A stretch of 64,000 bases of DNA from Mermis nigrescens (lineage: Eukaryota > Nematoda > Enoplea > Mermithida > Mermithidae), in the NCBI GenBank assembly GCA_036768485.1, contig JAVLUZ010000547.1:124001-188000 (forward strand), given 5' to 3'. Numbering within the stretch: position 1 is the first letter of the stretch; each line of letters starts with the position of its first letter. Under the pieces are notes generated by a model that searched no databases, was not told where the DNA came from, and was given only the letters and a program-made list of their open reading frames with translations. Positions 29,272 through 42,634 of the stretch are shown here, one piece after another. The position numbers and the translations under genes are program-made.

Positions 29272-32200
29272 ATATCAGCGACTGCAGATAAAGGTCGACC
29301 GACTCGGGCCGATCGACAGTCACCGATTTCGCTCAAATTTGCACCGAAGGTAGCACTCAGTTGATAATGAAAAAATGTAAAGGGAATTTGCATAATATCG
29401 CGCGCTTCGTGAGATATAGCGCCGTTTATACCTACAGTATGCCCAAAATCCGACAATTGACTGCTCGAACCTTTTTTAAAATATCTTCTGCAATACTCAA
29501 CATTTTTTCAAAAATTTTTTTTCGTTTAACGTATAAATAGATAACCTATGCAATAAATGTAAAATTTTCTACGTTCGTTGCGAATATAGGCTACAGTATG
29601 CCAAAAAGTACAAATTTTTGATATGTGACTTTGACGCAGAATATCGGAAGGATCGGACTCGATATTGAATATTTCACGTATACCATTAAAAAGAACTTCT
29701 CTTCGTCTATAAGTTAGCAAACGGGCAAACTTGCCCGGATTTCGGTTAGAGAACTAGAGATTGTCATTCAAAGGTATGTCGCTGCGTGTTTTGCGCATCC
29801 TAATTATATAAAGAGCATTTGTAGGTAGGATATATACATACTTGTCTACTTCACTCTCTCCATACGTGGGCGTGGGGGTTTAGGGCGTATGCACCACACG
29901 TGGGCGTGGCGTCAGGGGCACACATGGGCGTGGGGGTTTGGGGGGTATGCACCCTCCCAGAAGTTGAAATACCCCCCCCCAGAAATCGAAATATCCCCCC
30001 AGAAATTTTTTTGTCTTTTTAGCAATTTTTTGATGCCATTGGATAGTGCTTGATGAGAAACGTCGAAAAATGGTCTTTTTTTCGCCATACGACCACTTTT
30101 AAGACCATGTTTTGACCTTTGAAATTTTTTTTACCCTTCGCCCCCAGAAATTTTTTCACCCCCCAGAATTTCGGTGCTGCCCACCTATGGTCAGGGGGAT
30201 CTGGACCTCCCAGAATGTGGCGGATTCCCGCCATCAAAAATCGATAATTGTCACAAGAAGCTGGCAGAATTGCTGGTTTTGACACTTTTTGGGCTTTGGA
30301 GTTTGGACCCCAACCGGACCCCCAGAGTTTTCTTGCTGATGTCTGTTATGCACACTCCCGAGAACTTGAAACACCCTGCAGTTACTGAACGACCCCTAGA
30401 ATCCAATTTAATAGCAACTTTTGTTTGGATTATTTTTGGCAATTTTACCCAAGTACATCCCCAGAATTTTCTTGCTGCCTACATATGTACATCTATCTGG
30501 TGAGCCGAGAATTTAGCATACTACAACTACGATAATATCAAAGCCACAAATTTGATTTTAAGGACGAGTACCTAGGCATCGTACATGCACAGCATGAGAA
30601 TTCTGGGGAAACCAAAATTTTTTTTCTAATTTGTCTTTATGAGCAAAATCGATCAATAGGTGTTGAAAACATCGTTTTATACGTAGCATTCCGACGATGC
30701 GCTTTCTTTGTAGAATATGAAAACTAAAAAATTTTAAAAACAAAAAAAATTAATGAAATTTAATACAAAATAATGAAAAATGACTATTTGGCTCGAAGCG
30801 CCGGAAAATTGTAACTTTTGGCATGAAAGATCGTTAAATTAGCTTAAATCAAAACTTCAATTTTTGCGGAAAATCGCGGATTTAAGGGGGAAATATTTCT
30901 GTTGCGGGCGTGGGGGAGTCAGGGGGTCTGGCTAAACCGCCCCCCCCCGAGAATGTGGCGGAGGACCCCAGCCAGAAATCGATAATTGCCGCTTGACCCC
31001 TAGGCTATTTTTGATACTTTTTGACAATTTTATCCCATCGAGACCCCTAGAGTCTTCTTGCTGCCTATTGCATGAATGAAGCCCACACTGGGGGTATTAA
31101 AACCCACCAAAGTCCCCAAGATCATGTCTGGTTGCAGGTATGCAAAATTCTCTAAGACGTAAATCTGTCGGCAGAACAAATCGAAACGATAAAAGTCACT
31201 TGTCTTTGACCGATAGTAATATCTTTTTCGACCGTTTTCGATCAACTGTGGAAGCTAAAAAATATTAACATGAGGTAAGCTACAATAAAAAACATGTGGA
31301 ACAGAAGTTATAAAGGGGTTTGATACATACACTAGCGGATTCCGGAGAAAAAAATTTGGGGGGGCGCAATACGAAAATTTGAAGACAAATATCTCGAGAA
31401 CAATTAGGAGATATGCGAAAACAAAGGCAGTTTTGAGCATATCTTAATGAGCTCTATAAGATGGTGAAGAAAAGGTTTCAAAATAAAATTTTAATAAATT
31501 TTTCATTCTCTTCAATATCGAAATGCAGAAAATTTATCATTTAACTTGTCTGCACAACCGATTTCTCAAAACTCAATTCATGGGTAATTCCTAATCTCCT
31601 GGTGCTTTGCAGAAAAAGTTATATATACATAACTCTTTGACATAACCTGAAAGTCAAGCTCGAATTTTAGTGGTTTGGGCGGGCTAGAAGATGCAAGTAA
31701 CAGAAAAACAAATCCGTCGCGGAGCGCCCAAAAAATTTTGACGTATTCTGGAAGTCAAGCTCAAATTTGAGCGGTTTTAAGCAGGCTAAAAGACAAGACA
31801 CGTAGAAAAACAGTAAATTCGGTGCAGAGCGTCGAAATTTTTGTCGTTTTTGCGTTCTCAGCTCAATTTCAAGCGCTTTCCAATGTATATCCGCTGCTCA
31901 AAAAATTTCTAAAAAGGGTTCTGGGGGCGATAGCCTTCCACCCCTCGCCCACCTGAATCCACGCCTGGATACATACGAGTATAAACTAAAAAAACTGAAC
32001 AACTCGATCATTAGACGACTTTTTAGTAAAGTAAAATGAGAAATGCTGGATAACAATTTGTTAGATGGTATAGGTGAAAACTTCAGTATGCATTATGAAT
32101 TTTTCTAACAGCAAGGAAGACATAAAATATTTTAGACCAAAAATTGATCATAGCTAAGAATAATTATTAAATTTAGGTACCCGTGTACCTAATGTTCTTG

Positions 32201-33508
32201 TAACCACAGGTGCTGAACATGGCTAATGTAGGAGTCAGCTGGGTCGGTCTGGGATGGGAGTCAAGAAATCAGTATTTGGGCCAAAAACTAACAAAAACTA
32301 AGATACTGTAAAAGTGTTTACAGTTTATAGTTAATTCAAGGTGCTTTTGGAGAAAACTTTAATTTCAGTGGTCATTAGCCCAAATTTTACAAATTTTTCG
32401 CGGTTACATTTTCTTTTATGGTATCAACCCCCCAGAACTGATGTGTACATGTCTGTTTTGACCTGTACTGGTTATATGTGCTTCCATGCGGTAAAAATGC
32501 TTTGCAAAACGCACCTAAATTAAAATATGAAAAATAAAATTAAAAAACCAGAATTATTACTTTTTATCTTTTTGGCATTTGACTTCATCCAGACTCCCCC
32601 AGAATTTTTTTGCTGTCAATGTGTGACCATGACCTACCAACTTCATCTGTACATGGCTTAATCTTCTGCAACTCGATCATTGGAGAGTAGATACGGTCGA
32701 TGCAAGGCTTCATTCCTATCAACTTTTCGAGCGCATCTTGAAAACTACGGTTCTGCCCTGAAACCAGCATTTTGTTTACTTTAGGACTACTTGTTTGAGG
32801 CAGCGCACTGGATCCTGCCAATGTATCATATTTTGATCCGCCACATTCTGGAGGGGTCCAGGCCCCCTGACACCACGCCCACGTGTGGTGCATACGCCCA
32901 AAACCCCCACGCCCACGTATGGAGAGAGTGAAGTAGACAAGTATGTATACATCCTACCTACATATGCTCCTTATATAATTAGAATGCGCAAAACACGTAG
33001 CGACATACCTTTGAATGACAATCTCTAGTTCTCTAACCAAAATCCGGGCAAGTTTGCTCGTTTGCTAACTTATAGACGAAGAAAAGTTCTTTCTAATGAT
33101 ATACGTGAAATATTTAATATCGAGTCCGATCCTTCTGATATTCTGCGTCAAAGTCACACATCAAAAATTTGTAGTTTTTGGCATACTGTAGCCTATATTC
33201 GCAACGCACGTACAAAATTTTACGTTTATTGGATAGGTTATTCATTTATACGTTGAACAAAAAAATTTTTGAAAAAATGTAGAGTATTGCAGAAGATATT
33301 TTAAAAAATGTTCGAGCAGTCAATTGTCGGATTTTGGGCATACTGTAGGTATAAACGGCGCTATATCTCACGAAGCGCGCGATATTATAAAAATTCCCTT
33401 TACATTTTTTCATTACCAACTGAGTGCTACCATCGGTGAAAATTTGAGCGAAATCGGTGACCATCGATCGGCCCGAGTCGGTCGACCCTTATCTGCAGTC
33501 GCTGATAT
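29272..33508 (+). mobile_element. 4.2-kb element with about 650-bp inverted arms
   Basis: 29272-29924 is repeated in inverse orientation at about 32864-33508. Both outer ends read atatcagcgactgcagataa, and the arms share runs such as tatagcgccgtttatacctac and ggatcggactcgatattgaa. Arms differ by scattered substitutions. I see no clear target duplication. The 2.9-kb interior holds no transposase, only MITE-like debris with C- and G-runs, so it is a nonautonomous long-TIR/foldback-type element or two insertions facing each other. Confidence 0.75.
29925..32863. other. interior of the long-TIR element, MITE debris
   Basis: Contains family-A-like fragments (29935-30188 with the gatgccattggatagtgct core; C-rich pieces near 30300-30480, 30900-31070, 32580-32640) and an element-like stretch 31330-31975. 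No coding region is supported. Confidence 0.5.
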
Positions 33509-33545
33509 ACGAATTTCCAGGTTCGTGAAAAAAGGCAGATATCTA

Positions 33546-33707
33546 TAGTCTGTTTCACACAACTTCGTTCATACATTTCAAAAGTATCTCCGACAATAAG
33601 CTGACAGATTGCGATTAAAGCATTGATCTGATATATAATTATCGTAACTCTCGGCCTGTCGATGAAAATCCTTAGAATTTATGCACGAAGTTATGTGAAA
33701 CGGACTA
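33546..33707 (-). mobile_element. 162-bp TA-flanked MITE, copy 2
   Basis: TAGTCTGTTTCACACAACTTCG at left and, reading back, TAGTCCGTTTCACATAACTTCG at right. The interior is the reverse of the copy at 3691 (shared ctccgacaataagctgacag and its complement). It lies 38 bp past the long-TIR element. Confidence 0.78.
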
Positions 33708-35680
33708 TTTAAATATTTTGGTTATGGGTGGATTATGTCTGTTTATCAGTGAATTTTGATATTGATTGCTGGCATTAAAGTTATTGAAACTGCTTGTCCT
33801 CCACTTTTGACTCTTCGAAAAAACGCAATCATATAACTTTAGGTGATCTTCCAACCTTTTTTGAACTAGTTTATATAACTGCAGCATTTTACAGTAATTT
33901 AGGGATAATCCAATAAAAATTCTCACGATTTGTCGGTAGTAGAAATTTTTTATTCAAGAAGTTAAGTAATTGCTGCAAGTATGTAGTAATTAAAGTATAC
34001 TGTTAAACGGTCAATGTTCCTTCCCATTACACTACAATATTACCATTCGCAATCCTGCTGGCACAACACAAACGACAAAGGAAAGATGATCAAACACTTG
34101 GCGTAGCCAATCGATGGAAGGGGAGGATTCCCTCCTTGGTAAAAATTTTGAATTTTCTGAAATGGAGCTATGCGGTGTCGTAACTCTGTTCTGCGACGAT
34201 TTTTTGAGAATAAACATTAAAAATTCAGCGCTTCGCGCCGATTTCGTCTGGTTTTGGTTATCTTAACTTAGTGGCAACACAGAGCTAGGAAGCGTTTGTC
34301 ACAATGAGAAGACAACCTGTTTGCATACAGTTTTTAGTCAATAGAAATCAAAAAGTATGCAGAAAATTCGCTTGGCGTAGCCAGTGGGTGGAGGGCGAGA
34401 ATTCCTCCCTGGGGAAAATTTCGGCATGCTCAACAACTGAGCAATATGGTCGCGTTGCATAACGTTGTTCTGCGACATAAAATTGAAAAATTCGGCGCCT
34501 CGCGTTGATTCCTTTTATCTCTTGGTAGTCTATATCATTTCATTACAGGACAAGTATGAAAAAATTAGCGCTTCGTGCGCATTATTAGCATTATTTTTGT
34601 CAAAAACGTAAAAAATTCACAAAAAATTAATTTTTTCATTGCTTCAATAGTGTAGGACGGTGTTAATAGTCCAAAAACGCGTTATTCAACGGCCCCTGCT
34701 CATTCTTATGGGTTTTTTAGATGAGAAGAAATTTTTTGGATTTCCCCTCCCCCTGGCGAAACTCCTGGCTACGCCTTTGATTGGGGTAATTTGGTAATTT
34801 TAGAGTACTGCTATATTGAGAAGCATACATGTAACAGGGTGGATGGAGGGATCCCAAAGCAAAGTTTGTAGAGTCCCCAGCCCATTGAAGTCAGAAAATT
34901 TTTGATCTCCTGGTTTCCGAAAAAAATTATTTTTTGGCCGTTTTCAGTTGTTTTCTGACCGTTTTGGCCGAAAATTTGAGGTCATTTACCCCTCCTCCAA
35001 AATGGCCGGGGATCTTCAACGAAAATTTCGAGCCGTTACATGTAAGTATGCTGAGAAAAGATCGTTTTAGTGCCTTTCCCGAAATGGAATTTGAGAATGA
35101 TTTTTTACTTTACCCCCTTGCTTTTTTTTACTTTACCCCCCCCCCCCCTTGCTTTTTTAGCCAAAAATCGCAAAAAGTTTTCTGTAAACACTCAATTTTT
35201 AGTCTTTATACAACCCGAAGCGTGTTTTGCATCTATGTTTTCTGTTCTTCACAGCAGTGATCGGACGGGGTCAGATTTTCACCTCCGGTCAGGGTCGTGG
35301 TCGGGGATGAAAAACCTCAGTATTCGGGGTCGGGGTCGGGGTTGAAGTTTAACAGTTAACATTGCATGATTAAATACCAATTTGAAAGGATAAAAACGAT
35401 ACCTTCACTTGTTTGTAGAGCATATATACTAATAAAGCTGGTTATATTCAACATTTTATTTTCATTCCAAGTCCAAACATAGTTTTAGCAATTTAGAATT
35501 CCTTTCAATTTTAATCACTAATTTCTCCCGCTTTTTCGTATTCTTCCACAATTTTTTCTAGACGGTATTCCAAGGCGCGCTGATTGTAGAGGAGCCAAAT
35601 TAGAATGATTTTTTAACGAATGACAAAATGCAGAGCGTTTTGGCGTACTTTATGGTGATAAATATGCGAACATGTATGTA
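33708..35680. other. transposon debris, no gene
   Basis: Segments near 34095-34250, 34370-34510 and 34745-34775 share GGCGTAGCCA ends and Ser-poor C/G runs. GGCGC palindrome variants lie at 34230, 34495 and 34565. 35100-35160 is C/T-rich and 35260-35345 G/T-rich (ggggtcgggg). Nothing coding is recognised. Confidence 0.45.
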
Positions 35681-36201
35681 CAGAGTGTCCTACCTAACTG
35701 TCCCCAGTGTTTTTTAGTCATAACTTCCTTAATAATGGTCCAAACTTGATGAAACTTTAACGGCTTACAACACGTCAATAACATTGTAAACCTCCAAGTT
35801 TAATTGAAATTGGTTAATTACAAGCCTTACAACAACACTTTTTTTGATTGGTACTTTCTAATCAATTTATTTGTTACTTTTAATTTTTTAAATACGTAAC
35901 TGTTTTGAATAATGTTAAATCTATTTTTTACTTTCCTAGGTAATTGTCGTGCCTTTATTGGTCATAAATTACCACAGGCACGACAATTACCTAGAAAAAT
36001 TTTTAAAAAATCAATCTATTTAGAAAGTAACAATCACAAAAAGTGTTGTTGTAAAGCTTGTAATTCACCAATTTCGATGTAAACTAGATATTTACAATGT
36101 TATTAGACGTGTTGTAAACTGGTAAATTTTCATCAAGCTTGGACCATTATTAAGGAAGTTATGGCTGAAAAACACTGGGGATAGTTAGGCGGGACACCCT
36201 G
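35681..36201 (+). mobile_element. 521-bp palindromic MITE, mariner-like ends
   Basis: CAGAGTGTCC at left and GGACACCCTG at right, flanked by TA on both sides. Nearly the whole element is one inverted repeat with arms of about 240 bp (ccttaataatggtccaaact and complement). At its centre 35936-35953 and 35977-35994 are a perfect 18-bp pair around a 23-base loop. Transcribed, it would form a very long hairpin. Confidence 0.85.
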
Positions 36202-36373
36202 TACGTGTTAACAACATGGCGACTAGGCGTACATTTTATGAAATATCGCGAGTGTCGAGTTTAACATATTCATTTTGCTCGTGAATGAATCATTTTCGTT
36301 TCGTGTTTGCCGAATTTATTTGTATTTATATGATTCTCCTATGTACCAAAAAATTAAATGCTTTATTTCACCT

Positions 36374-36800
36374 CAGTGTTTTTTTTTATACAAGGTCCGT
36401 TTGTACATGTACAAATATGGTCCCCAAAAGTCTGTACATTTTGTACACACAAATTTTTGGGTGCTATAATATGGTACAGTAGCGATTTTAGTGTGGTAAA
36501 AACAGGGTTGTTCGACTTTCGGTAGTGTATTTCAGCTAATTTCTGGGTCTCTAAGGGCAAAAATCACTGAATATCGTCTTAGAACGGCGCGAAGCGCCGA
36601 AAAATTTGACATTTTTCCTTTTGAAATGCAATTTCTGATATTTACTCATTTCGGCGCTTCGCGCCGAAAATTTTGCGAATTTCAGACCTTTTTTGCAATT
36701 TTTGTCTTCTTAAAAATCTTTGTACATGTACAAAGACGGTCCCTAAAAGTCTTTGTAGGTACATCAGGAAAAATCTTTGCCGAGTACAAAAAAAACACTG
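36374..36800 (+). mobile_element. MITE family B (hAT-like), 427 bp
   Basis: Ends CAGTGTTTTTTTT and AAAAAAAACACTG; flanks TTTCACCT and TTTCACCC, a 7-of-8 duplication. The interior has tttgtacatgtacaaa palindromes near both ends and two GGCGC palindromes (36585-36599, 36652-36666). CAGTG ends and 8-bp duplication indicate hAT ancestry. Noncoding. Confidence 0.88.
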
Positions 36801-36963
36801 TTTCACCCCCGAAAAAAGGTTCAACCCCGACTCGAAAAATCTTGCCCCCGCTCGGGGTTCGGGATTTAGGCCGGGGTTTTTCGGGGTCGGGATCCCCGTA
36901 CAATCACTGCTTCACAGGTTTTAGGCAAAAAATGAGATGTGATCAAGAAGCAACAATGACAGC

Positions 36964-37392
36964 CAGGCCCGTATCTAGGATTTCGTTTCGGGGGGCACAC
37001 TAATGAAATCTTTTTAAAACACAAGAAAGTAAAAAGACGTTTTACGACCACTCTGCACACTTCGTAAATTTTGCTACCCGGATGCCTAAAATATGGTGAG
37101 AATCTAATAATCCTCTTGAACAAATCTCATTTTCTGCTTAACACCTGTGCAAAACAGAAGAAATAGATGCAATGTCATATACGCTTTAGGTTGTATAGAG
37201 ACTAAAAATAAAGCGTTTAAATCGCGCGTTTGGGGCTAAATAGACTAATTATAATTGAGACATTTATGGCGCGAAGCGCCGAAAATTTTTTCGATTTTTG
37301 GCTAAAAATACAAAGGGGAGTTAAAAAAATCAATCTCATATTTCATTTCGGAGGGGTCACGCACGTGCCCTTTATTCCCTGGATACGGGCCT
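36964..37392 (+). mobile_element. element with CAGGCCCGTATC ends
   Basis: Starts CAGGCCCGTATCTAGGATTTCG and ends CCCTGGATACGGGCCT, clear inverted repeats of the family at 8800 and 50728. It holds GGCGCGAAGCGCC at 37268-37280. No target duplication found. Confidence 0.72.
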
Positions 37393-38316
37393 AATTACAC
37401 CATTTTGGCGATGATTATGCATTTTCTGATGAACTTTGACTATTTTTAGGTTGAATTCAAAATGCTGAGTCCGAATACGGAAACAAAGTTCCGAAAAATA
37501 GGTTTTTGATCTGATTATAATATGGGTACGAGATTTAATTTGCAATTTTCGAAAAAATTTGTACCTACCTACTTACTCAAAGCGACCCCGTCACTTTACT
37601 TCTGCAAAATAGCAACTTACATTGTTAAAAAACCTGTTTTATTTCTATCCTTAGGCTTAGACTTAGTTTATTGGCATTAACTATTTATGCATTTATGCAT
37701 TATCGATTGTTTGACCGTAAAGGCCATAGGTATTCTCATTTAGTTTTGTTTGAGGATTCACAAAGGTGCCATGCAAAGCATAACCAAAGCGTAAGTAGTG
37801 GGATGTAACGCACGTCTCTCGCTTCGCCCGTTGCATTAATTGAACAATTTATTAAGCTATAGTCAAAAAATGAGTATATGGCCGAAAATTTGATACTTTT
37901 GAGCCAAAAGTGAGCTAAAATCGCTTGAAAAAGCACACTTTCACGATTTTTGCGAAAAGTCGACGATTCTGGGTAGAGAGTCGCGGCCAACATAATCGTG
38001 GGGTGGGGTCTGGACCCTCCAACATCGATTTTTGGTTCTTTTCTTGGCAATTTCGCTCCATCGGATCCCCAGAATTTTGCTGCGGCCCACCTGTGGTCGG
38101 GGCCAGTTTGTGGCCTTATCTATTCTGGGGAACCTCCAAGAACATATTTGGTCTATTAGGCATTATATATACGTACCTGTCCAATGGTTATCTAGTCACT
38201 GTTTCTGCTCCAACTTTTAGCCGAAATGGTGATTATGGTTCCTTGTTTAGGATTCCATTCCTGGGGTCTATTTCGCTAAAATACATCAATTTTTCTACTA
38301 TATTCTCAGTAGGTAC
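37393..38316. other. no gene recognised
   Basis: AT-rich with a family-A-like C-rich piece near 37985-38100 (ending gctgcggcccacctgtgg). Confidence 0.4.
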
Positions 38317-38715
38317 CATACTTGATCTTAGGGGGGGTTTCACCCACCGCAGAATCATTTTTCACCCCCGCAAAAAATTTTTCACCCCCCAGAATTGGCG
38401 ATTTTTCAAAAGTTCCCTAAACTTACCTGAAAATTGGTAGAAAAAGTGTCTTTTTAAGGGTTTTTGGCTATCTATTTGCTCAAAATCGCCAAATTTTCGG
38501 CGCTTCGCGCCATATATTCATGTTTTAAGCGATATATCGGTCAATTTATTCGACTTTTTTCGAAATTTTTTTCATGATTTCATGCTCTAGAAGGATAGAG
38601 TATCGTCAGAAACGCCAAAAAACGATGTTTTTCAACGCGTACCGGCCATTTTCGGGCCCAAAAAAGGCACTTAAGGTTTTCACCCCCCCCAGAATTCCCA
38701 TACTGTGCATGTATG
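38317..38715 (+). mobile_element. MITE family C (hAT-like), 399 bp
   Basis: Perfect 8-bp duplication GTAGGTAC (38309-38316, 38716-38723). Ends CATACTTGATC and, reading back, CATACATGCACAG. The interior has C-runs followed by AGAATT and a GGCGC palindrome (38499-38511). Related copies: about 46197-46592 and 62936-63407 (reversed), and a piece from 63750 on. Confidence 0.85.
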
Positions 38716-38895
38716 GTAGGTACCTACTCTACATTTACATTGATTGTGCGTTTTCCGTTTTTATATGTCCTTGTATAAGCTTTCTTCGATTAAAACACTT
38801 CACAGAATTTATTCACATTTAATTTTTACATACAATATCGTTCATATTTACCTTTTAACAATTTTTATTAGTTTTATGGACATTCGCGTAGGGAT

Positions 38896-39344
38896 CAGTG
38901 TTTTTTGTATTTGGCAAAGTTTTTTCTTGACGTTTATACAAAGACTTTTCGGGACCGTCTTTGTACATGTACAAAGATTTTTGGGAAGACAGAATTGCAA
39001 AAAAGATCTAATTTCGCAAAAATTTCCGGCGCTTCATGCCGAAATGAGTAATTGTGTATTCTATATATCTTTATAATGGCAGGAATTGCATTTCAAATGG
39101 AAAAATGTCAAATTTTTCGGCGCTTCGCGCCGTTTTAAGACGATTCTTAGTAATTTTTGCCTTTAGAGACCCAGAAATTCACTAAAATACACTACCGAAA
39201 GTCGAACAACTCTGTTTTTACAACACTAAAATCGCTACTCTGCCATATTTTAGTACCCAAAAATTTGTGTGTATAAGATGTACAAAGACTTTTGGGCACC
39301 ATCTTTGTACATGTAAAAATGGACCTTGTACAAAAAAAACACTG
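38896..39344 (-). mobile_element. MITE family B, 449 bp, reversed
   Basis: CAGTGTTTTTTGTA at left, ACAAAAAAAACACTG at right; flanks GTAGGGAT and CTAGGGAT (7 of 8). Interior in the opposite orientation to the 36374 copy, with CGGCGCTTCGCGCCG at 39119-39133 and a decayed one near 39026. Confidence 0.88.
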
Positions 39345-42300
39345 CTAGGGATGTATTTACAAGTCAGATCTATGTATGAAGATAAATTTTGACTTGATTG
39401 TAAAAAGTATTGTTTTTCTACTAGGTCAGCTATAATCTGGTACTCATTGACGTATCTGTGAGGGGGGACTGTAGGCAGTGGCCCCCAAATTTTGGAAGTA
39501 TGAATATTTTTTCAAGGGTCCTCCAGAGGAAAAAGTATATTCTTAAAGCGTGTCTGAAAGACCGCTAGAATAGATTTAACACACTTTTTGATCTTACAAG
39601 CCCAACATTTTGGGCGCTTCGCGCCTTATTTCTTTATATACAACATATTTGTATAATATGATTGAAATCAAATTTAATTGTTTTAAAATTTTTTCTTCTC
39701 TTTAGTGTAGATCTCGTTGAAGAAAGCTTAAGAGACCGTTATTTTTGTTTATCCATAAGTAGTTTTTGAGATATCCAACTTCAAAATGTTCGTCCCCCCA
39801 AAATCAGAAGGCCAGCTACGCTACTGTTGGAACTATCTTCCACAATATATTAGAAATTCTTTATAGGCTGAGACAATAGAGAGAAATTCGAAGAAAGGTT
39901 GATTTCAGTAATTTTATGACGGAGCACACGTAATGAGTGCAATTGATCATTGCCTGTGTGACCTTTTTTCGCATTTGTAGTCGTTGTGTTGTCTTTCTTT
40001 ATGACATTCTAGCATTGCGTTTGGATTGATTGATTACTTTTATTTAAAAAAATGGTCTAAAACCGGTTTGACACCCTTATTTCTATTTATTCGCCTTCCA
40101 AAAATTTAGCAAAAAGTTTTCTCCATATGCAAAAAATATCTTTGTCCAAATCAGACATAAGCAGCTCACAATTTCGTGTGGGTGATATCCGACTATTTTC
40201 AGGGGTTATGTTATTTATTTTCTCCAAAAATGGCAAAAAAACCTAAAAATGGTCAAAAATCGCAAGGTTTTGCCAAAAATGGTTAAAGCTTTCTGACTTC
40301 GGAAGATGGGGGAACGATGATTTTGGGTGAGGGATCTACCCCCTAGTTTCCCAAGGCTCAGAGTTGATGGGGGAGTAGTCCCGAAATGGGGGGACCAGTA
40401 AATTAGGTGGTCTGTTTTTGTCAGCCGATTCTGTTTCTCTGTGTGAGCCTCTTGGTGCATGTATATACAAAGGTCTCCAGAAAAGAAGCCTTTGAGCAAA
40501 ATTTTTTTGTAGATATAATTTATCAATATACTATTAAATGTACTCATTTTTACTTACTGCTAGTGTTTTTACACATTATTTCTACATGCGCATGCTGTCC
40601 AAAACGTAACAATTTGCCCTAAATTTAGCTGATAATATTAGTCCGGCGCGAAGCGTCGGAATTTTTATGATCTTTCGGTTGAATTTGCTCGACTGAAAAA
40701 GCTTAAATGACTTGTATTGCAAAATCAGGAATAATACAGAGGTTGTAGTATGCTGATTGAGTCTCCTAATGAACACCACTGCGCTTATAAATTCAAAGAT
40801 AAATTATAGTCGGTTTCATTCCAAACAGTCCATTTTCACTGAAATATTATTACTATATTAATTTTTTACTGAACAAAATGGCATCTCAAATTACGCTCTC
40901 ATGGCGACTGTTGCTTTAAACGCATCTTATTGATGTTTAATGTCCGTTGCTTAACATGTGGCACATCTAGCAAAGTGTCGCAACAAGCTTAAACCATAAA
41001 ATATTCTGCTACAGTGATAAACTGTAAAGCGAGAATGAGCCATTTGGAATAGGAAGGACTATAGTCAATTTTACCTTTTAACGACAGAAAGCCATGCAAA
41101 GTTATCAAATAGTTCTTATTTTTGCATAAATGTTTAAAACAGTAGAGATAGATGCAAAAGATGTTTGAGTCTGCACAAAGATGCCTAGATTACAAAAAGA
41201 AAGATTGTTTTGGATTGTTTATTGCCCCTGCTTGAAGCTAAATAACGGTAATAGCAATATTCGGCGATAACGGTAATAGCAATATTCGGCGAATTTTTTA
41301 AAAAATTTCGCTAAAAATATTTAAAAAACCGTCAAAATACTATCACTTTGCCCCACAAAGTATTTGTAGATTGTACAAAGATGGCTTCAAAAATCTTTGC
41401 ACGAGCCAAATTGGTTTCTGGCGAAAACCCGGCACTTTGTGGCCATTTTTAGGTGCATTTTTGCCATTTTTGACCAAAAATTGGACGTCATTTTCCCTTC
41501 CCCTTAAAATTAATCAATTCCTTAAAGTCAGAAAGTTTTTGACCCCCTTCCATTTTTGGCGACAACTTGCGCTTTTCGGCTAAATTTAGGTGTTCTTTGT
41601 CATTTTTAGTCAAAAATCGGAGTCAGTTATCCCCCCTAAAAATTGCCAAGGAATCATACATGCAACAGGGGGTTCGGGATCCTCACCCTGGACGTCCCCC
41701 ACCCCCTCCAAAGTCAGAAAATCTTTGATTCCTCTACAACCCCTTTTTGGCTCCAATTTCTGGCGAAAACTTGCACTTTTTGGCTATTTTTAGGTGTTTT
41801 TTGCACTTTTTGGCTATAAATCGGTGTCGAATAGCCACCCCCCCAAATGGCCGCGAACCATACATGCAATAGGGAGGTTGGGGACGTCCTCCCACCCCCC
41901 TCAAGTCAGATAATCCCCCTGATTTTTTTGCGAAAACTTACGCTTTTTGGTTATTTCTATTTTTTTGTCATTTTCGGCCAAAAATTGGAGTCGCTTACCT
42001 CCTCCCCCTAAAAATGACCAGGAATCCCATCTATAATTACGGGCCGTTATATACATGTATGCCGAGGACCAAAATTTTGAGCCGTTACATGCATGTTTTG
42101 TAGTGATAGTTTGTCTATTTACTCTTGATTACATTTAAAAATACTGTATTACTTTATGAAATTCCAATAGTTAACTACTTTTGCCATAGTGGAAATAAAG
42201 TTCGAAAAATTCAAAGGGTTTTCACCAAAAATTGTCTGACAGTGGCTTGAGTCTTGGACCCTTAGGGGGTAATACCCCTTCACCCCCTATGGGAATGTGT

Positions 42301-42366
42301 GCATCCCCCATTCCCCTATTGTATGCATAGATGTAATGGCTCGAAGTTTTAAGAGGGGGTCCTCGG
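39345..42366. other. no gene; G/C-run repeat debris
   Basis: A GGCGC palindrome at 39614 and one at 40643. 41340-41400 has a family-B-like gtacaaagatgg piece. 41430-42060 is a series of C/T-run segments each followed by ttttggc and ccaaaaat, an old repeat family also seen near 34830, 42640 and 51300. Confidence 0.45.
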
Positions 42367-42634
42367 CACACCTGGGGTTGGGGGTATGCACCCCCAGAAA
42401 CCAAAATACCCCCCCAGAAATCAAAATACCCCCCCAGAAATCAAAATGCCCCCCAGAATTCAATTTTTGAAAATTTTTTCATTTTTTTCGCAATTTTTTG
42501 ATGCCAATGGATAGTGCTCGATGAGAAACGTCGAAAAATGGTGTTTTTATCGCCATACCACCGTTTTTAAGGCCATTTTTTAACCTTTCAAAAATCTTGC
42601 ACCCCCCCCAGATTTTTCTTGCTGCCCACGTATG
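42367..42634 (+). mobile_element. MITE family A, 268 bp
   Basis: Perfect 8-bp duplication GTCCTCGG (42359-42366, 42635-42642). Ends CACACCTGGGG and CCCACGTATG. Interior nearly the same as the 4571 copy, including gatgccaatggatagtgct. Confidence 0.9.
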
